A DNA stretch of 64,000 nucleotides from NCBI RefSeq assembly GCF_002887775.1, contig NZ_LOCM01000006.1:114959-178958 (forward strand), in the 5' to 3' direction. A program made the translations under genes and the position numbers. Positions within the stretch are counted from its first letter, which is position 1. Every line of letters begins with the position of its first letter. The notes beneath the pieces are model-generated. The model did not search any database. It saw nothing but the letters and a program-made list of their open reading frames with translations, and was not told where the DNA came from. The DNA comes from Streptococcus penaeicida. Lineage in GTDB: Bacteria; Bacillota; Bacilli; Lactobacillales; Streptococcaceae. Shown in pieces: positions 1 to 8,176 of this stretch.

Positions 1-1156
<1,156 letters not shown>

Positions 1157-1172
1157 TTATTATTTATTAATC

Positions 1173-1209
1173 AAAATCCTCACTCCTCAATTCGAGGGGT
1201 GGGGATTTT
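1173..1209 (+). terminator. Hairpin terminator after lacG
   Basis: A 16-bp stem with two G-U pairs (5' arm 1173-1188, 3' arm 1194-1209) closes a 5-base loop just after the lacG stop. The following T-tract is poor, so termination may be incomplete. Confidence 0.7.
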
Positions 1210-1283
1210 GTGTCATTTCTCCTTTTTTAGAAATTCTGCTAAACTATTATTAGGAACTGTTTGCATCAGAAAGGAAGAATATG

Positions 1284-2099
1284 ATGATAAAACTTATTGC
1301 TATCGATTTAGATGGGACTTTATTAAATAGTCAGAAGGTAATTCCACTTGAAAACAAAAAAGCCATAAAAGAGGCGACAGAAGCGGGGATTAAGATTGTG
1401 CTTTGTACAGGTCGTCCTTTGTCTGGCACCAAGCCTTATTTTGAGCAACTTGATTTCCAGGAAGATGAATTTCTCATTTTAAATAATGGTTGTAGTCTCC
1501 ACTCATCTGCTGATTGGCAAGTTTTGCATGCTCATAGTCTTTCCTTTGATGAAGTGGAACATCTCTATGAAAAATCTGCTAATAATCCCGACGTTTATTT
1601 GACCTTAACGACGCCTAATCATTATTATGTTATGGAGCCGGAAGTGCCTGCTCTGGTACAGGCGGATGGTGATTTAGTCTTTACTCAGGTTGAGACGGTC
1701 ACTCTTGATGAGCTTAAGAAGAGTCAGGAATTGGTCCTACAAGCTATGTACATGGGGCAAGCAGGGGCCATGGATTCTTTTGAAGGGTCTTTCCGGTCGG
1801 AAATAAGTGAACACTATAGCTTGGTTAGAAGTCAGGATTACATCTTGGAAGCATTACCAAAAGGCATCACTAAGGCTAGCGCTTTACAGGAGTTGGCTGC
1901 AGATTTAGGATTTGAACCTGAAGAAATCATGGCTATTGGCGATGCGCCAAACGATAGTGAGATGATTGCCTTTGCTGGGCTTGGCGTTGCTATGGGAAAT
2001 GCTAGTGAGTCAATCAAGGTCTTGGCAGATCGTGTGACTAAGACCTGTGATCAAGCAGGTGTCGCCCACGCTATTCGTCAATTTGCCTTACACCAATAA
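1284..2099 (+). CDS. Cof-type HAD-IIB family phosphatase
   Basis: Cytoplasmic sugar-phosphate phosphatase of the HAD superfamily, YidA/Cof subgroup, about 271 residues. Motif I is DLDGTLL near the N terminus, motif II the Thr in LCTGRP, and motif IV is GDAPNDSEM near residue 214, with the C2B cap in between. The frame also has an ATG at 1281, but the AAGGAAG Shine-Dalgarno at 1271-1277 is only 3 bases from it and 6 from the ATG at 1284, so 1284 is preferred. The physiological substrate cannot be read from sequence. The gene stands alone between two terminators. Confidence 0.88.
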   Translation: MIKLIAIDLDGTLLNSQKVIPLENKKAIKEATEAGIKIVLCTGRPLSGTKPYFEQLDFQEDEFLILNNGCSLHSSADWQVLHAHSLSFDEVEHLYEKSANNPDVYLTLTTPNHYYVMEPEVPALVQADGDLVFTQVETVTLDELKKSQELVLQAMYMGQAGAMDSFEGSFRSEISEHYSLVRSQDYILEALPKGITKASALQELAADLGFEPEEIMAIGDAPNDSEMIAFAGLGVAMGNASESIKVLADRVTKTCDQAGVAHAIRQFALHQ

Positions 2100-2100
2100 G

Positions 2101-2171
2101 AAAAAAAAGTCCTTCTTTGCTTAGGCCAATGTTTTTAGACATTGGCTTCTTGAAAGAAGGATTATTTTTTT
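2101..2171. terminator. Long bidirectional terminator
   Basis: A large imperfect inverted repeat lies between convergent genes. Its inner arms GCCAATGT/ACATTGGC enclose a short loop and its outer arms pair GTCCTTCTTT with AAAGAAGGAT, with A-runs on the left and T-runs on the right. It can end the phosphatase transcript and the TetR-family transcript. Confidence 0.85.
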
Positions 2172-2184
2172 GTAAGGCTAGTTT

Positions 2185-2745
2185 TTACTGAGATAAAAAT
2201 GGAAGCCCCATGTCTGCCATTTCTTCGGCACTTTTTGGCATGCCATCTTTTATCCAGTCGACTAAAACTGAAACGATGGCATTACTCCAAAATAAGCGGG
2301 TGTAATGTGATTGATGATGTAATTTCCAGCGTTGATAGGCTTTTAGTCTTTTAGTGACTATCTGCGTAATTAAAAATTGGAGCTGATTTTTGAAAATCAG
2401 GCGTAATAATTGCTCTTCTTTTTTGGCTTCATTGAAGAGGTAGTACCAAGCTTGGTTAGCTTGGCTTGTCAAATCGAACAATTTTAATTCTTTAAAAATA
2501 CGTCGTATAACCTGGTCAAGACGCTGTTTTAAGATATCTTCTTTTGACCGGTAATTGCGATAGAAGGCATTACGTGAAACACCAGCTTTAGCAACTAATT
2601 GAGAAATTGAAATTTGATCAAGGGGCTTATCTTCTAATAGCTCAATCAGGGCTGTTTCAATAGACTGGCGACAGAGGTCCCGCATTTCTTTATTAAATTG
2701 TCTTAAATTATTAAGCGATTTTTTTGAAATCCGTTTTTCAGTCAT
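2185..2745 (-). CDS. TetR/AcrR family transcriptional regulator
   Basis: DNA-binding repressor of about 186 residues. The N-terminal helix-turn-helix shows the TetR pattern ISISQLVAKAGVSRNAFYRNY, in two halves around residues 45-65, followed by an effector-binding helical domain that I cannot assign to a ligand. The frame extends to a TTG at 2760, but that codon lies inside the Shine-Dalgarno (GAGGGGA) serving the ATG at 2745, so 2745 is the start. It is divergent from the DegV gene, an arrangement seen in several streptococci, and probably regulates it and/or itself through the shared intergenic region. Confidence 0.85.
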   Translation of the reverse strand: MTEKRISKKSLNNLRQFNKEMRDLCRQSIETALIELLEDKPLDQISISQLVAKAGVSRNAFYRNYRSKEDILKQRLDQVIRRIFKELKLFDLTSQANQAWYYLFNEAKKEEQLLRLIFKNQLQFLITQIVTKRLKAYQRWKLHHQSHYTRLFWSNAIVSVLVDWIKDGMPKSAEEMADMGLPFLSQ

Positions 2746-2798
2746 CACAAATCCCCTCAAAATGTTCCATCGGACTTTATTTTATAGCTTTTTCCTAG

Positions 2799-2814
2799 TC
2801 ATTAATGATATAAT
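2799..2814 (+). promoter_or_regulatory. degV promoter with overlapping palindrome
   Basis: An extended -10 element (TG at 2806-2807, TATAAT at 2809-2814) points toward degV. The perfect 10-bp palindrome TCATTAATGA at 2799-2808 overlaps its TG motif and is a plausible operator for the divergent TetR-family protein. No good -35 hexamer is visible, as is common with extended -10 promoters. Confidence 0.6.
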
Positions 2815-2877
2815 TTTAGGAGAAATATACTGATTTGTCAAATGGATTGGATAAATTATCTTTGGAGGAGAATAGGA

Positions 2878-3723
2878 ATGAAATGGAAAATTGTAGCAGA
2901 TTCGGGGTGTGATTTATTAGAACTAAAATTATCATCTGAAATGCTTACTTATGAACGAGTACCTCTAACCTTACGTGTTGGTGATGAGGTCTATACAGAT
3001 AGTCTTGACTTAGACGTAGACCAAATGATGACGGCCATGTATCAAACAAGTAAGGCTACAACATCTTCTTGTCCAAGCCCAGATGCCTTTTTCCAAGCCT
3101 ATCATGGCGCTGAAAATGTTATTGCTATTACGATTACTGGAACCTTATCAGGAAGTCATAATAGTGCGCGTTTAGCAAAAGAAATGCTTTTAGAGGAAAA
3201 TCCAAATGCAAATGTTCATGTCATTGATTCGCTTTCTGCCGGTGGAGAGATGGACTTGATTGTTTTGGAATTAGAGCGTTTAATTAATCAAGGTCTTGAC
3301 TTTCAAGAAGTTGTTGATGCTATTACAAGCTACACTCAAAAATCAGGCTTATTATTTGTTCTTGCCAAGGTTGATAACCTTGTTAAAAACGGACGTCTTA
3401 ATAAGTTAATTGGAACCGTAGTAGGCTTGTTAAATATTCGAATGGTTGGTTGTGCCAGTGATGAGGGTCGTCTAGAACTATTACAGAAAGCAAGAGGACA
3501 GAAGAAAGCCGTTCTTTCTGTAGTCGACGAACTAGAAAAAGCTGGCTATCAAGGTGGTAAAATCTTTATTGCTCAACGTAATAATGAAAAAATTTGCCAA
3601 CAAATCACTGAAAAAGTCCAAGAAAAATTCCCTCAAGCAATTATTGAAACTTGTCCAACTTCAGGTTTATGTAGTTTCTACGCTGAAGAAGAAGGTATTC
3701 TTTTAGGATACGAAAAAGCATAA
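2878..3723 (+). CDS. DegV family fatty-acid-binding protein (FakB type)
   Basis: Protein of 281 residues that in related Firmicutes binds a fatty acid and presents it to the kinase FakA for phosphorylation and entry into phospholipid synthesis. The family signatures are visible: IVADSGCDL at the N terminus, TTSSCPSP and GTLSGSHNSA, which shape the carboxylate-binding pocket, and GRLNKL in the second domain. The start at 2878 follows a strong GGAGGAG Shine-Dalgarno; an upstream in-frame ATG at 2842 lies before that site and is rejected. The divergent TetR gene is the likely regulator. Which FakB paralogue this is cannot be told from this sequence alone. Confidence 0.88.
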   Translation: MKWKIVADSGCDLLELKLSSEMLTYERVPLTLRVGDEVYTDSLDLDVDQMMTAMYQTSKATTSSCPSPDAFFQAYHGAENVIAITITGTLSGSHNSARLAKEMLLEENPNANVHVIDSLSAGGEMDLIVLELERLINQGLDFQEVVDAITSYTQKSGLLFVLAKVDNLVKNGRLNKLIGTVVGLLNIRMVGCASDEGRLELLQKARGQKKAVLSVVDELEKAGYQGGKIFIAQRNNEKICQQITEKVQEKFPQAIIETCPTSGLCSFYAEEEGILLGYEKA

Positions 3724-3728
3724 AAATA

Positions 3729-3765
3729 AAAGAGCTAGAACTTTGCTGTTCGAGCTCTTTTTGTA
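3729..3765 (+). terminator. Terminator after degV
   Basis: AAAGAGCT and GAAC pair with GTTC and AGCTCTTT around a 6-base loop, followed by T residues. Confidence 0.85.
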
Positions 3766-3841
3766 TTAGATTTGTCTGAAACTAGCAATTTTTTCGAGAT
3801 GTAAATTTGAAAGGTGTAAGTCAGTTAATAAAGTCATCAGA

Positions 3842-3872
3842 AAGACCGCTTTTCAATAAAAGCGGTTTTTTA
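3842..3872. terminator. Terminator between convergent genes
   Basis: ACCGCTTTT pairs with AAAAGCGGT around CAAT, followed by T6 on the plus strand. On the minus strand it sits directly after the stop of the wall-spanning protein gene and can end that transcript too. Confidence 0.8.
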
Positions 3873-3876
3873 ATGA

Positions 3877-4569
3877 TTAATTTGTTGTTGCTCCACCATC
3901 AGTACTACCACCAGCATTATCACTTGGGGTAGAAGGGATAGCCGTTCCAGGGTCACTTACTGCAGGTGGCGTTGTTGGCTCAACAGCAGGTGCTTGGGGA
4001 ACATAAGCTTCAGCAGGTGCTTGTTCAGTATATGTTGCTCCTGCATCAGGGGTTACTGTTGCGGTGTCTGTTTGGGCTTCAGTCTCAGCAGTCTCAGCAG
4101 TTTCCTCAGGTAAAGTTATGGCATCAAGTCGACTTTGATAGTCAGCTTTTTTCTTTTCATCTTTAACTTTATCAATGGCTTTTTGAGCCGCTTCCTTTGT
4201 TTCTGCACTAGGATTTTTTTCGGCTTCTTCAAGTTTTTTCAAGGCTTCTTTTTCGATGGAAAGATTTTTTTTCAATTTATCAAGACGATCTTGTAAACTC
4301 AATTTCGTTTCTGACTTTTTAACTTTATCCAAAAGTTTTTGTGCAGTATCGATTGATTCACTACTTGGTTTTTCTTCAGCTAAGCGAACGGCTTCAATTG
4401 CTTTACTGAGATAATTTGTTTTCTTTACTTGGCTTGTTTGCTTTTGGTTGACATTAGACAAGGGTTTACCCATATAATTTCTAGCAAAGGTAAAATAAAT
4501 GCCAGAAGCGACTACGATCATTAAAAGACTTAGGATGAGAAAAAGTCTTTCAGTTTTTACATGCTTCAT
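3877..4569 (-). CDS. Membrane-anchored extracellular protein with two helical repeats
   Basis: Unrecognised protein of 230 residues. A single membrane segment sits near residues 8-29 after a short Lys/Arg-containing N terminus, predicting an outside C-terminal region. Two similar modules of about 45 residues follow, each with an EAEKxPSxE-type opening, then a charged helix, then a SRLDxI/DRLDKL ending; they look like helical hairpins found in Gram-positive wall proteins. The last third is rich in Ala, Pro, Thr and Gly and has no LPXTG motif, so attachment is by the membrane segment. The start at 4569 has AAGGAGA upstream; an ATG at 4611 lacks one. Its layout resembles MapZ later in the window, without clear homology. 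Confidence 0.75.
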   Translation of the reverse strand: MKHVKTERLFLILSLLMIVVASGIYFTFARNYMGKPLSNVNQKQTSQVKKTNYLSKAIEAVRLAEEKPSSESIDTAQKLLDKVKKSETKLSLQDRLDKLKKNLSIEKEALKKLEEAEKNPSAETKEAAQKAIDKVKDEKKKADYQSRLDAITLPEETAETAETEAQTDTATVTPDAGATYTEQAPAEAYVPQAPAVEPTTPPAVSDPGTAIPSTPSDNAGGSTDGGATTN

Positions 4570-4677
4570 GAAATCTCCTTTTATAAAAGTGCTACAGTAA
4601 CCATTATACACTTATTAGAAGATAAATTAAAGATTTCTGAGCATTAAAATTGATAAAAATGAATAAGAAACCAAAAG

Positions 4678-4718
4678 TGGTATATACCATTTACAAAAGG
4701 AAAAATAAGGCGTATAAT
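4678..4718 (+). promoter_or_regulatory. nagA promoter with NagR/DasR-type operator
   Basis: TTTACA (4690-4695), a 17-bp spacer and TATAAT (4713-4718) form a near-consensus promoter. Abutting the -35 is the perfect 12-bp palindrome TGGTATATACCA (4678-4689), which fits the TGGT-N4-ACCA core of GntR-family NagR/DasR sites. Repression relieved by glucosamine-6-phosphate or GlcNAc-6-phosphate is inferred. Confidence 0.75.
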
Positions 4719-4745
4719 AGCAGTTAGTACAAAGGGAGGATTAGA

Positions 4746-5894
4746 ATGACAAGTTATCTTAAAGCTGATTGTTTTTTTTTACCCAGATCAGTCAAAAAAG
4801 CCGGATATCTAAAAATTGAAGATGGTAAGTTTGGGCAATGGTCTGAGACAGAACCAAAAGGGGCAGATATCATTGATTACAGTGGTTATCAAATTGCTCC
4901 TGGACTAGTTGATACACATATTCATGGCTTTGCTGGTGCAGATGTTATGGACAATTCTGCTGAAGGTATTCACCGCATGAGTCAAGGACTTTTGTCAACT
5001 GGTGTAACCTCATTTTTACCAACAACATTGACCTCATCTTTTGAACAGTTAAAAAAAGTTTCTGCAACCATTGCTTCTGTGGCTAAGGATGTTAAAGGGG
5101 CAAAAATTCAGGGGATTTATTTTGAGGGGCCTTATTTTACGGAAGAATATAAAGGTGCTCAAAACCCAATTTACATGAAGAACCCCCGTCTTGATGAATT
5201 TGCTGCTTGGCAAAAAGCAGCAAATGGTCTGATTAAAAAAATTGCCCTGGCACCTGAACGTGAAGGTGTTGCAGAGTTTGTATCTACTTTGACAGAACAA
5301 GGTGTTACTGTGGCCCTCGGGCATTCTAACGGAACCTACGAGGAAGCTAAAAAAATCGTAGACGCAGGAGCAAGTGTCTGGGTTCATGCCTATAATGGTA
5401 TGAGAGGCTTGACGCATCGAGAACCTGGAATGGTTGGTGCTGTTTATAATATTCCCGACACCTACGCTGAGTTGATTTGTGACGGACACCATGTTTCGCC
5501 TGTTGCCTGTGATATTTTGATGCAGCAAAAAGGTCATGATCATGTCGCTATGATTACGGATTGTATGCGAGCAGGTGGTTCACCGGATGGGGATTACTTG
5601 TTGGGTGAGTTTCCTGTTATCGTTGAAAACGGAACAGCGCGTTTGAAATCATCTGGTCATTTAGCTGGTTCCATTCTTAAGTTAAAAGACGGTATAAAAA
5701 ATGTTGTTGCTTGGGGAATTGCAAGTCCAGAAGAAGCTATTCTAATGTCTTCTCTTGTTGCAGCTAAGTCAGTAGGAATTGATAATGTTTGCGGTCAAAT
5801 TAAAGAAGATTATGCAGCTGATTTCATTGTTTTAGACAAAGATTTGGAATTAGTTGCAACATATTTGGATGGTAATAAAGTTTATCAAGCCTAA
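4746..5894 (+). CDS. nagA: N-acetylglucosamine-6-phosphate deacetylase
   Basis: Cytoplasmic amidohydrolase of 382 residues that converts GlcNAc-6-phosphate to glucosamine-6-phosphate and acetate, feeding amino sugars into glycolysis or wall precursors. The metal site is shown by DTHIHG near residue 56, the Glu in YFEGPYF near residue 129, HSNG and HAYNGM near 194-217, and the catalytic Asp in MITDCMRAGG near 276. The start follows AAAGGGAGG. A NagR-type palindrome at the promoter predicts induction by amino sugars. Confidence 0.95.
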   Translation: MTSYLKADCFFLPRSVKKAGYLKIEDGKFGQWSETEPKGADIIDYSGYQIAPGLVDTHIHGFAGADVMDNSAEGIHRMSQGLLSTGVTSFLPTTLTSSFEQLKKVSATIASVAKDVKGAKIQGIYFEGPYFTEEYKGAQNPIYMKNPRLDEFAAWQKAANGLIKKIALAPEREGVAEFVSTLTEQGVTVALGHSNGTYEEAKKIVDAGASVWVHAYNGMRGLTHREPGMVGAVYNIPDTYAELICDGHHVSPVACDILMQQKGHDHVAMITDCMRAGGSPDGDYLLGEFPVIVENGTARLKSSGHLAGSILKLKDGIKNVVAWGIASPEEAILMSSLVAAKSVGIDNVCGQIKEDYAADFIVLDKDLELVATYLDGNKVYQA

Positions 5895-5898
5895 TATC

Positions 5899-5934
5899 AA
5901 AAAAGGTTGAGATGTTGAACGTCTTAATCTTTTT
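5899..5934 (+). terminator. Terminator after nagA
   Basis: AAAAAGGTTGAGA pairs with TCTTAATCTTTTT, with G-U pairs, around a loop; a T-rich run follows. Confidence 0.65.
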
Positions 5935-6034
5935 CTTTTTGCCTCATACTTGATTATGTTAGAATAGAGATAGGACATTTGCATCCATTATAATGATTAA
6001 TGTGATGCTTCGCTTTTTATAAGGAGGTAAAATG

Positions 6035-6874
6035 ATGAACAAAGATTTAGTGATGAATAATGGTTTAACTATTCCAATTGTCGGTTTTGGTACCTTTAAA
6101 GCAGCAGATGGAGAAGAAGCTTATCAATCAACCTTAGTTGCAATTAAAGCTGGCTATCGTCATATTGACACTGCCGCTGTTTACAAAAATGAGGAAAGTG
6201 TTGGTCGAGCGATTAAAGACTCTGGCATTGCAAGGGATCAATTATTTGTCACCACTAAATTGTGGAATGATGCACATAGTTATGAGGGAGCTAAAGAAGC
6301 TTTAGCAGCATCACTAAAACGACTTGGTCTTGACTATATTGATTTGTACCTCATCCACTGGCCAAATCCCAAAGCTCTCCGTGATCGTTGGGAAGAAGCC
6401 AATGCTGAAGCATGGCGTTATATGGAAGAAGCTGTTGAAGCTGGTTTAATTAAAACCATCGGTGTCAGCAACTTTATGGTACACCATTTGGAAGCCTTAG
6501 CAAAAACAGCAAAAATTAAACCTGCAGTTAACCAAATCAGACTGGCACCAGGTTGTTACCAAACAGAAGTTGTCGACTATTGTAAAAAACATGATATTGT
6601 CATTGAAGCATGGAGCCCACTTGGACAAGGTGATATCTTTGAAAATGAAACCATGTTAGCTCTAGCTGAAAAGTATGGTAAGACGGTTGCCCAAGTTGCC
6701 CTTGCTTGGTCTGTATACCAAGGATTCCTTCCTTTACCTAAATCAGTTCATGAAGAACGTATCAAAGCAAATCTTGATTTCTTTGACATTGAACTCTCTG
6801 CTGAAGACGCAGAAAAAATTAAAAATATACAAGGTCTTACCCCTGTCCCTGATCCGGATACCAAAGATTTCTAA
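6035..6874 (+). CDS. Aldo/keto reductase
   Basis: NADPH-dependent oxidoreductase of 279 residues with the TIM-barrel AKR pattern. The catalytic tetrad is visible as Asp in RHIDTA, Tyr in AAVYKNE, Lys in TTKLW and His in LIHWP. The C-terminal LPKSVHEERIKAN segment is the usual NADP 2'-phosphate-binding loop. Tandem ATGs occur at 6032 and 6035; the AAGGAGG at 6021-6027 is better spaced for 6035. It belongs to the 2,5-diketo-gluconate reductase/glyoxal reductase group, but the substrate is not evident. Terminators on both sides suggest a single-gene transcript. Confidence 0.92.
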   Translation: MNKDLVMNNGLTIPIVGFGTFKAADGEEAYQSTLVAIKAGYRHIDTAAVYKNEESVGRAIKDSGIARDQLFVTTKLWNDAHSYEGAKEALAASLKRLGLDYIDLYLIHWPNPKALRDRWEEANAEAWRYMEEAVEAGLIKTIGVSNFMVHHLEALAKTAKIKPAVNQIRLAPGCYQTEVVDYCKKHDIVIEAWSPLGQGDIFENETMLALAEKYGKTVAQVALAWSVYQGFLPLPKSVHEERIKANLDFFDIELSAEDAEKIKNIQGLTPVPDPDTKDF

Positions 6875-6881
6875 TCGGTTT

Positions 6882-6910
6882 AAAAGCTTGGTTGACAAAC
6901 CAGGCTTTTT
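6882..6910 (+). terminator. Terminator after the aldo/keto reductase
   Basis: AAAAGC and TGGTT pair with AACCA and GCTTTT around a short loop, followed by T residues. Confidence 0.85.
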
Positions 6911-6914
6911 CATA

Positions 6915-6943
6915 TTGACAAGATTTTATCATTTAACTATAAT
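6915..6943 (+). promoter_or_regulatory. Consensus promoter
   Basis: TTGACA (6915-6920), exactly 17 bp, then TATAAT (6938-6943): a perfect sigma-A consensus promoter. It directs the ICMT-like gene starting at 6987. A second TATAAT at 6963-6968 has no matching -35. Confidence 0.85.
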
Positions 6944-6986
6944 CTTTTTATGTAAAAATTAATATAATTAGATTTAGAGGTTGAAA

Positions 6987-7523
6987 ATGATTTTAGTCAT
7001 TATGCTAGGAATGTTTATCATTCGTCTAGCTTTCTTGAAGTTATCCATTGAAAATGAAAAAGCAATAATAGCAAATGGTGGACGTGAATTCGGGAAACTC
7101 AATAGTCAGTTTCTGACTTTACTACATGTGATGATCTATGTATTTGCTAGTTTAGAGGCATTTTTAAAGAGGACAACATTTGATTTATGGAGTCTTTTAG
7201 GTTTAGTCTTAATGCTTTTTTCACTAGTAGTTCTCCATAAAGTAACTCAACTACTGAAAGGTATATGGACCGTAAAACTGATGATTGCCAACAATCACCA
7301 ATATGTTGATCACTGGCTTTTTCGCTATATCAAGCACCCCAATTATTTTCTTAATATTTGCCCGGAATTAATTGGAATTGTTTTACTTTGTCACGCCAAA
7401 ATTACAGCCTGGCTACTCTTTCCTTTTTATCTCTTAGTGATTAATATTCGCATTCATGAAGAGAACCGTCTGATTAAAGAAATTATTATACCAACGGGAA
7501 AGTTAGTCGATAGCAGGAGCTAG
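6987..7523 (+). CDS. Isoprenylcysteine carboxyl methyltransferase (ICMT)-like membrane protein
   Basis: Integral membrane protein of 178 residues with about four or five hydrophobic segments. The C-terminal half carries the ICMT/YpbQ-type motif FRYIKHPNYF followed by a membrane stretch and RIHEENRLIKE, which in this superfamily binds S-adenosylmethionine. Bacteria lack prenylated CAAX proteins, so the true substrate is unknown. The frame also allows a TTG at 6981, but AGAGG at 6976-6980 is correctly spaced only for the ATG at 6987. The gene has its own consensus promoter and no obvious terminator before the T-box region. Confidence 0.75.
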   Translation: MILVIMLGMFIIRLAFLKLSIENEKAIIANGGREFGKLNSQFLTLLHVMIYVFASLEAFLKRTTFDLWSLLGLVLMLFSLVVLHKVTQLLKGIWTVKLMIANNHQYVDHWLFRYIKHPNYFLNICPELIGIVLLCHAKITAWLLFPFYLLVINIRIHEENRLIKEIIIPTGKLVDSRS

Positions 7524-7542
7524 ATTCTTCTTGCATATTTAT

Positions 7543-7571
7543 TAGACAAAATAGTTGGTCTATGATACAAT
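7543..7571 (+). promoter_or_regulatory. Promoter of the glyQS T-box transcript
   Basis: TAGACA (7543-7548), 17 bp, then TACAAT (7566-7571) with a TG at 7563-7564 forms an extended -10 promoter just before the T-box leader. Confidence 0.65.
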
Positions 7572-7577
7572 ATGGCA

Positions 7578-7782
7578 TAAGAAAGAATGCTTATAGAAAT
7601 GAAATTAAAGCGAGTTCTAGGGTGGTGAAAGCTAGGCAGAAGTGATATAAGTTTGGCGCTTTCTTGGTTGAATCATTTGATTCACCTCAAAAATAATGAT
7701 AAATGAAGTAATAAATTAGGGTGGAACCGCGTTTCGACGCCCCTATGTCTTTGACATAGGGGAGTGGAAGTGGTTCTTTTTG
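7578..7782 (+). promoter_or_regulatory. Glycine T-box riboswitch
   Basis: Leader RNA that reads tRNA-Gly charging and controls transcription into glyQS. The T-box proper is AGGGTGGAACCGCG (7718-7731). The hairpin TGAATCA/TGATTCA (7669-7684) fits stem III, and a GGC triplet at 7655-7657 in the 3' side of stem I is the likely glycine specifier. The terminator form pairs GGAACC with GGTTC around an inner 10-bp stem (7740-7749 with 7753-7762) and ends in T5 at about 7777-7781. Uncharged tRNA-Gly should stabilise the antiterminator. Confidence 0.9.
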
Positions 7783-7804
7783 CTATCCCTAAAAGTTTAG
7801 ACAA

Positions 7805-7850
7805 GGAATTAAATTGAAGGATTACAATGTCTAAAAAATTAACCTTTTCA
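7805..7850 (+). repeat. First copy of the glyQ start region
   Basis: A ribosome-binding site (GAAGGA) and ATG (7827) followed by sequence nearly identical to the first 24 bases of glyQ. The reading frame runs 33 codons into the structured element and stops at 7926. It is one of three copies (ATGs at 7827, 8004 and 8177) and looks like a target duplication made by the element that follows. Confidence 0.8.
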
Positions 7851-7971
7851 CCTGGCCAGTGGAAGTACCTTCGATTGTTTAACTGCCACACACTTAAGTC
7901 TATGGACTTAAGCTATGCCATGCACTAATTCACCCTTATCAGCATCATCAGCTAAAAAGGGCTCATGTCGC
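7851..7971 (+). repeat. Structured 121-bp element, copy 1
   Basis: It starts CCTGGCC and ends GTCGC. Predicted pairing: P1 TGGC (7853-7856) with GCCA (7917-7920) enclosing P2 (7858-7866 with 7882-7889) and P3, the perfect CTTAAGTC/GACTTAAG hairpin with loop TATG (7893-7912). P4 follows: 7933-7943 with 7951-7961, nine of eleven positions paired. The same architecture recurs at 8027-8147. I do not recognise it as a known riboswitch, ribozyme or named streptococcal repeat. Confidence 0.75.
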
Positions 7972-7980
7972 ACTATTATT

Positions 7981-8026
7981 AATAAAAAAAATGGAGGAAT
8001 ATGATGTCTAAAAATTTAACCTTTCA
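7981..8026 (+). repeat. Second copy of the glyQ start region
   Basis: Contains GGAGGA and ATG (8004) followed by a near copy of the glyQ 5' codons, one T shorter than the first copy. The reading frame stops after about 27 codons inside the element, in a different frame from copy 1, so the encoded peptides are not conserved. Confidence 0.8.
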
Positions 8027-8147
8027 CCTGGCCAGTGGCAGTACTCCATTTATCTCAACTGCCACACGCTTAAGTCTATGGACTTAAGCTAGGCCATGCA
8101 CTAGCTCGTCATCTCTAGCATTATCGGCTAGCGATGACTCCCGTCGC
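8027..8147 (+). repeat. Structured 121-bp element, copy 2
   Basis: Exactly the same length as copy 1. Pairing: P1 TGGCC (8029-8033) with GGCCA (8092-8096); P2 8034-8042 with 8058-8065; P3 CTTAAGTC/GACTTAAG (8069-8088), identical to copy 1; P4 8108-8119 with 8127-8138. P4 differs from copy 1 at most positions on both arms yet still pairs at 11 of 12 positions, which argues for selection on structure. Confidence 0.75.
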
Positions 8148-8176
8148 AAGAAACAACAAATCATCGGAGGATAAAA

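Noticed and set aside
2746..2760. TTG at 2760 as the start of the TetR-family gene
   Set aside because: It overlaps the Shine-Dalgarno that serves the ATG at 2745.
7682..7891. Minus-strand frame across the T-box and the repeat element
   Set aside because: It covers the T-box terminator and structured element on the wrong strand and has no ribosome-binding site.
7827..8085. Short frames at 7827 and 8004 as leader peptides controlling glyQ
   Set aside because: Both copy the glyQ start, but their frames diverge after about eight codons and there is no run of Gly codons; a duplicated target is the simpler reading.
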